From Streptomyces sp. NRRL F-6676 (GTDB lineage: Bacteria; Actinomycetota; Actinomycetes; Streptomycetales; Streptomycetaceae), in assembly GCF_000725625.1 (NCBI RefSeq), contig NZ_JOHS01000053.1, positions 7,920 through 71,919 of the forward strand: a stretch of 64,000 nt of DNA. Reading direction: 5' to 3'. Shown piece by piece: positions 63,801-64,000 of this stretch. Under the pieces are notes generated by a model. It was not told the origin of the DNA. It saw only the letters and a program-made list of their open reading frames with translations, and made no database searches. A program made the position numbers and the translations under genes. How positions within the stretch are numbered: the stretch's first letter is position 1; each line of letters begins with the position of its first letter.

Positions 63801-64000
63801 GCCGTGGGCGCGTGCGGTGTGCAGGGCGATGAGGGCGGCGGCGGTGTTGGCGGGGGAGAAGCGGTCGCCGGCGGGTGCGATGACGCCGTCGGCGCGGCGG
63901 GCGTCGAGCAGCGCCTCGGCGCCCGCGCGGATCGCGCGCGCCAACGGTTCGGCGGGCCGGGGGTCGGTGTGGGGGTGCGGGGGGTGGGGCTGGTCGTGCG
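60843..64000 (-). CDS. Fusion of squalene-hopene-cyclase-like barrel and FAD monooxygenase (5' end beyond window)
   Basis: At least 1033 residues. The first internal start is TTG 63944, but the frame stays open to the edge (HDQPHPPHPHTDPRP upstream), so the 5' end is probably missing. Residues 1-550 (from 63944) form a prenyltransferase/squalene-cyclase alpha-alpha barrel with QW repeats (QRPDGGW 70-76, ARPDGGW 252-258, QLPDGSW 458-464, QNPDGTW 515-521). At the DxDD position (PPGHWGF then PMALETAE, 321-328) there is Leu-Glu instead of Asp-Asp. A linker with TGPAAG repeats (about 560-600) leads to an FAD monooxygenase (606-1033): GAGVAGLAAARGL, VAADGVSSRLR, and LVGEAGYAVHP, which has Glu where GDA is usual. 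Possible roles: epoxidation plus cyclisation, or a cyclase-like scaffold. It shares a strand and close spacing with the dioxygenase and sulfotransferase. Confidence 0.85.
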   Translation of the reverse strand, partial: HDQPHPPHPHTDPRPAEPLARAIRAGAEALLDARRADGVIAPAGDRFSPANTAAALIALHTARAHGATPAADVDAVRDQAVARLCATQRPDGGWAMAGVPTETFTTAVVAAALALTAPDSTGRAVAAAHDLVRRRGGVDSLPEPAMRALARQFAALADPGARTSTPRLPLELLLLPGLARRALSLRLPVFAASALGQSVRRPRRGLGGRVDRALRPRALALVREAFARERGTGSFSADPWLTALVALGVGRSELAPDLVRAAAHWLTDAARPDGGWDLMPLDLTWSSFAAAALLEAGYADDPRLAPLRTMLRDRQQDVPFEALACPPGHWGFSTDRSWPMALETAEISALLHRMPGGGDDPHVRRGMEWLTAMQDRSGSWSLAVRDSRPGGFGPCPQMTAKSVLALLDCGAGPDDPRVRKGLDSLRRAQRPDGALEAMWYRGPVPGTAAALTAWSAAGLAATGPARRARDFLLRTQLPDGSWGTAGEDPGDPAEASDGTVEETAWALHALLTAGEPPDSAPLARATAHLLHHQNPDGTWPGAPVNEYIRRCYRYADPVLATSLAVKALAASRRPADRTAEVTGPAAGTPAESTGPAAGGAGTAAHATRPGTTGGPRPRPADDYDVLVCGAGVAGLAAARGLGGLGLRVLLLDKQAAPRDVAKGEVLQPGALRVLRRWGVAEVLRERGAVSMDRLVVRDAHGTPLMALDYGQLPPGDRELLVHDHREILTALTEGLAGGVEVRRGTVVREALRTPEGRVTGLVLAGPDGDRSVRAPLVVAADGVSSRLRRAAGIPGRRTEYPHRLVSVELADAGHQGPGDFSAYLSARGLRLLYPLPGDRVRLYLQCAPDELRGLGARDFADWLARAVGEVPALAGHAPALAAAAGTRQVFTVGHYLTDRFAAPGLALVGEAGYAVHPMAAQGMNTAITSAWALTEALSAQLSAHGRTDGRPALDATAVDAALDAYRRERAPVLASAARTSANAARMVTELSWPGRAVGRRAVRHTGANPRLLHTVTHNMAGLGPLPLTPLDRLQQLGLLPDPRAHRLPARR

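Noticed and set aside
63942..63944. TTG at 63944 as the start of the cyclase-FAD fusion
   Set aside because: The frame remains open to the window edge, so the true start is more likely further upstream; the TTG is only the first start codon inside the window.

Overview
The window is high-GC actinobacterial DNA, most likely from a Streptomyces chromosome. The support is the extreme third-position G+C, GTG/TTG starts with 4-bp stop/start overlaps, a complete hopanoid operon in the order I remember for S. coelicolor (about SCO6759-SCO6771), a conservon (cvnABCD), a DUF3140/Dps/large-catalase stress group and an actinobacterial-type ydaO riboswitch. No phage, integrase, transposase or CRISPR array was seen.

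Layout. (1) 186-8856: a surface-polymer locus. galE points left. A rightward, mostly overlapping run follows: a large CDP-alcohol phosphotransferase, a nucleotidyltransferase, a glycerol-1-phosphate-dehydrogenase-like enzyme, a second CDP-alcohol phosphotransferase, a GT2 glycosyltransferase and a TagGH-type ABC exporter. Together these look able to make, activate, polymerise and export a polyol-phosphate glycan. (2) 8915-23412: the hopanoid operon. It runs hpnC, hpnD, an uncharacterised 118-aa gene, hpnE, polyprenyl diphosphate synthase, squalene-hopene cyclase, hpnG, hpnH, ispG, dxs and hpnO, followed by an XRE-cupin regulator with a double operator and a 39-aa membrane peptide. The ispG copy carries an internal deletion of about 61 nt and is out of frame. 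(3) 23431-29500: tyrosine phosphatase, a LysM/M23 peptidase behind a c-di-AMP riboswitch, two SGNH hydrolases and a metallo-beta-lactamase-fold protein. (4) 29561-37862: a SpoIIE-type phosphatase divergent from a conservon whose CvnA has a long, near-identical tandem-repeat tail. (5) 37991-49130: threonine catabolism (tdh-kbl), LysR, MmcQ/YjbR, tRNA-Pro, ABC transporter, FAD-Rieske oxidoreductase, STAS-ANTAR protein, NmrA-like reductase and a Bcr/CflA transporter. (6) 49219-54049: a stress group of catalase HPII, DUF6098, DUF3140, Dps and TauE. (7) 54073-58663: cobK and cobF separated by a drug exporter, then a DUF309 protein. (8) 58763 to the right edge: an identical second tRNA-Pro, then sulfotransferase, TauD/TfdA dioxygenase and a very large protein fusing a squalene-hopene-cyclase-like barrel to an FAD monooxygenase. 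Its reading frame stays open to the window edge.

The strongest candidates for something undescribed are the glycerol-1-phosphate/CDP-alcohol polymer locus, and the terminal cluster whose cyclase-like domain has lost the DxDD catalytic motif. Five related intergenic repeats (REP-like, palindromic) are scattered through the window. All functional calls are read from sequence and family knowledge, with no database search.
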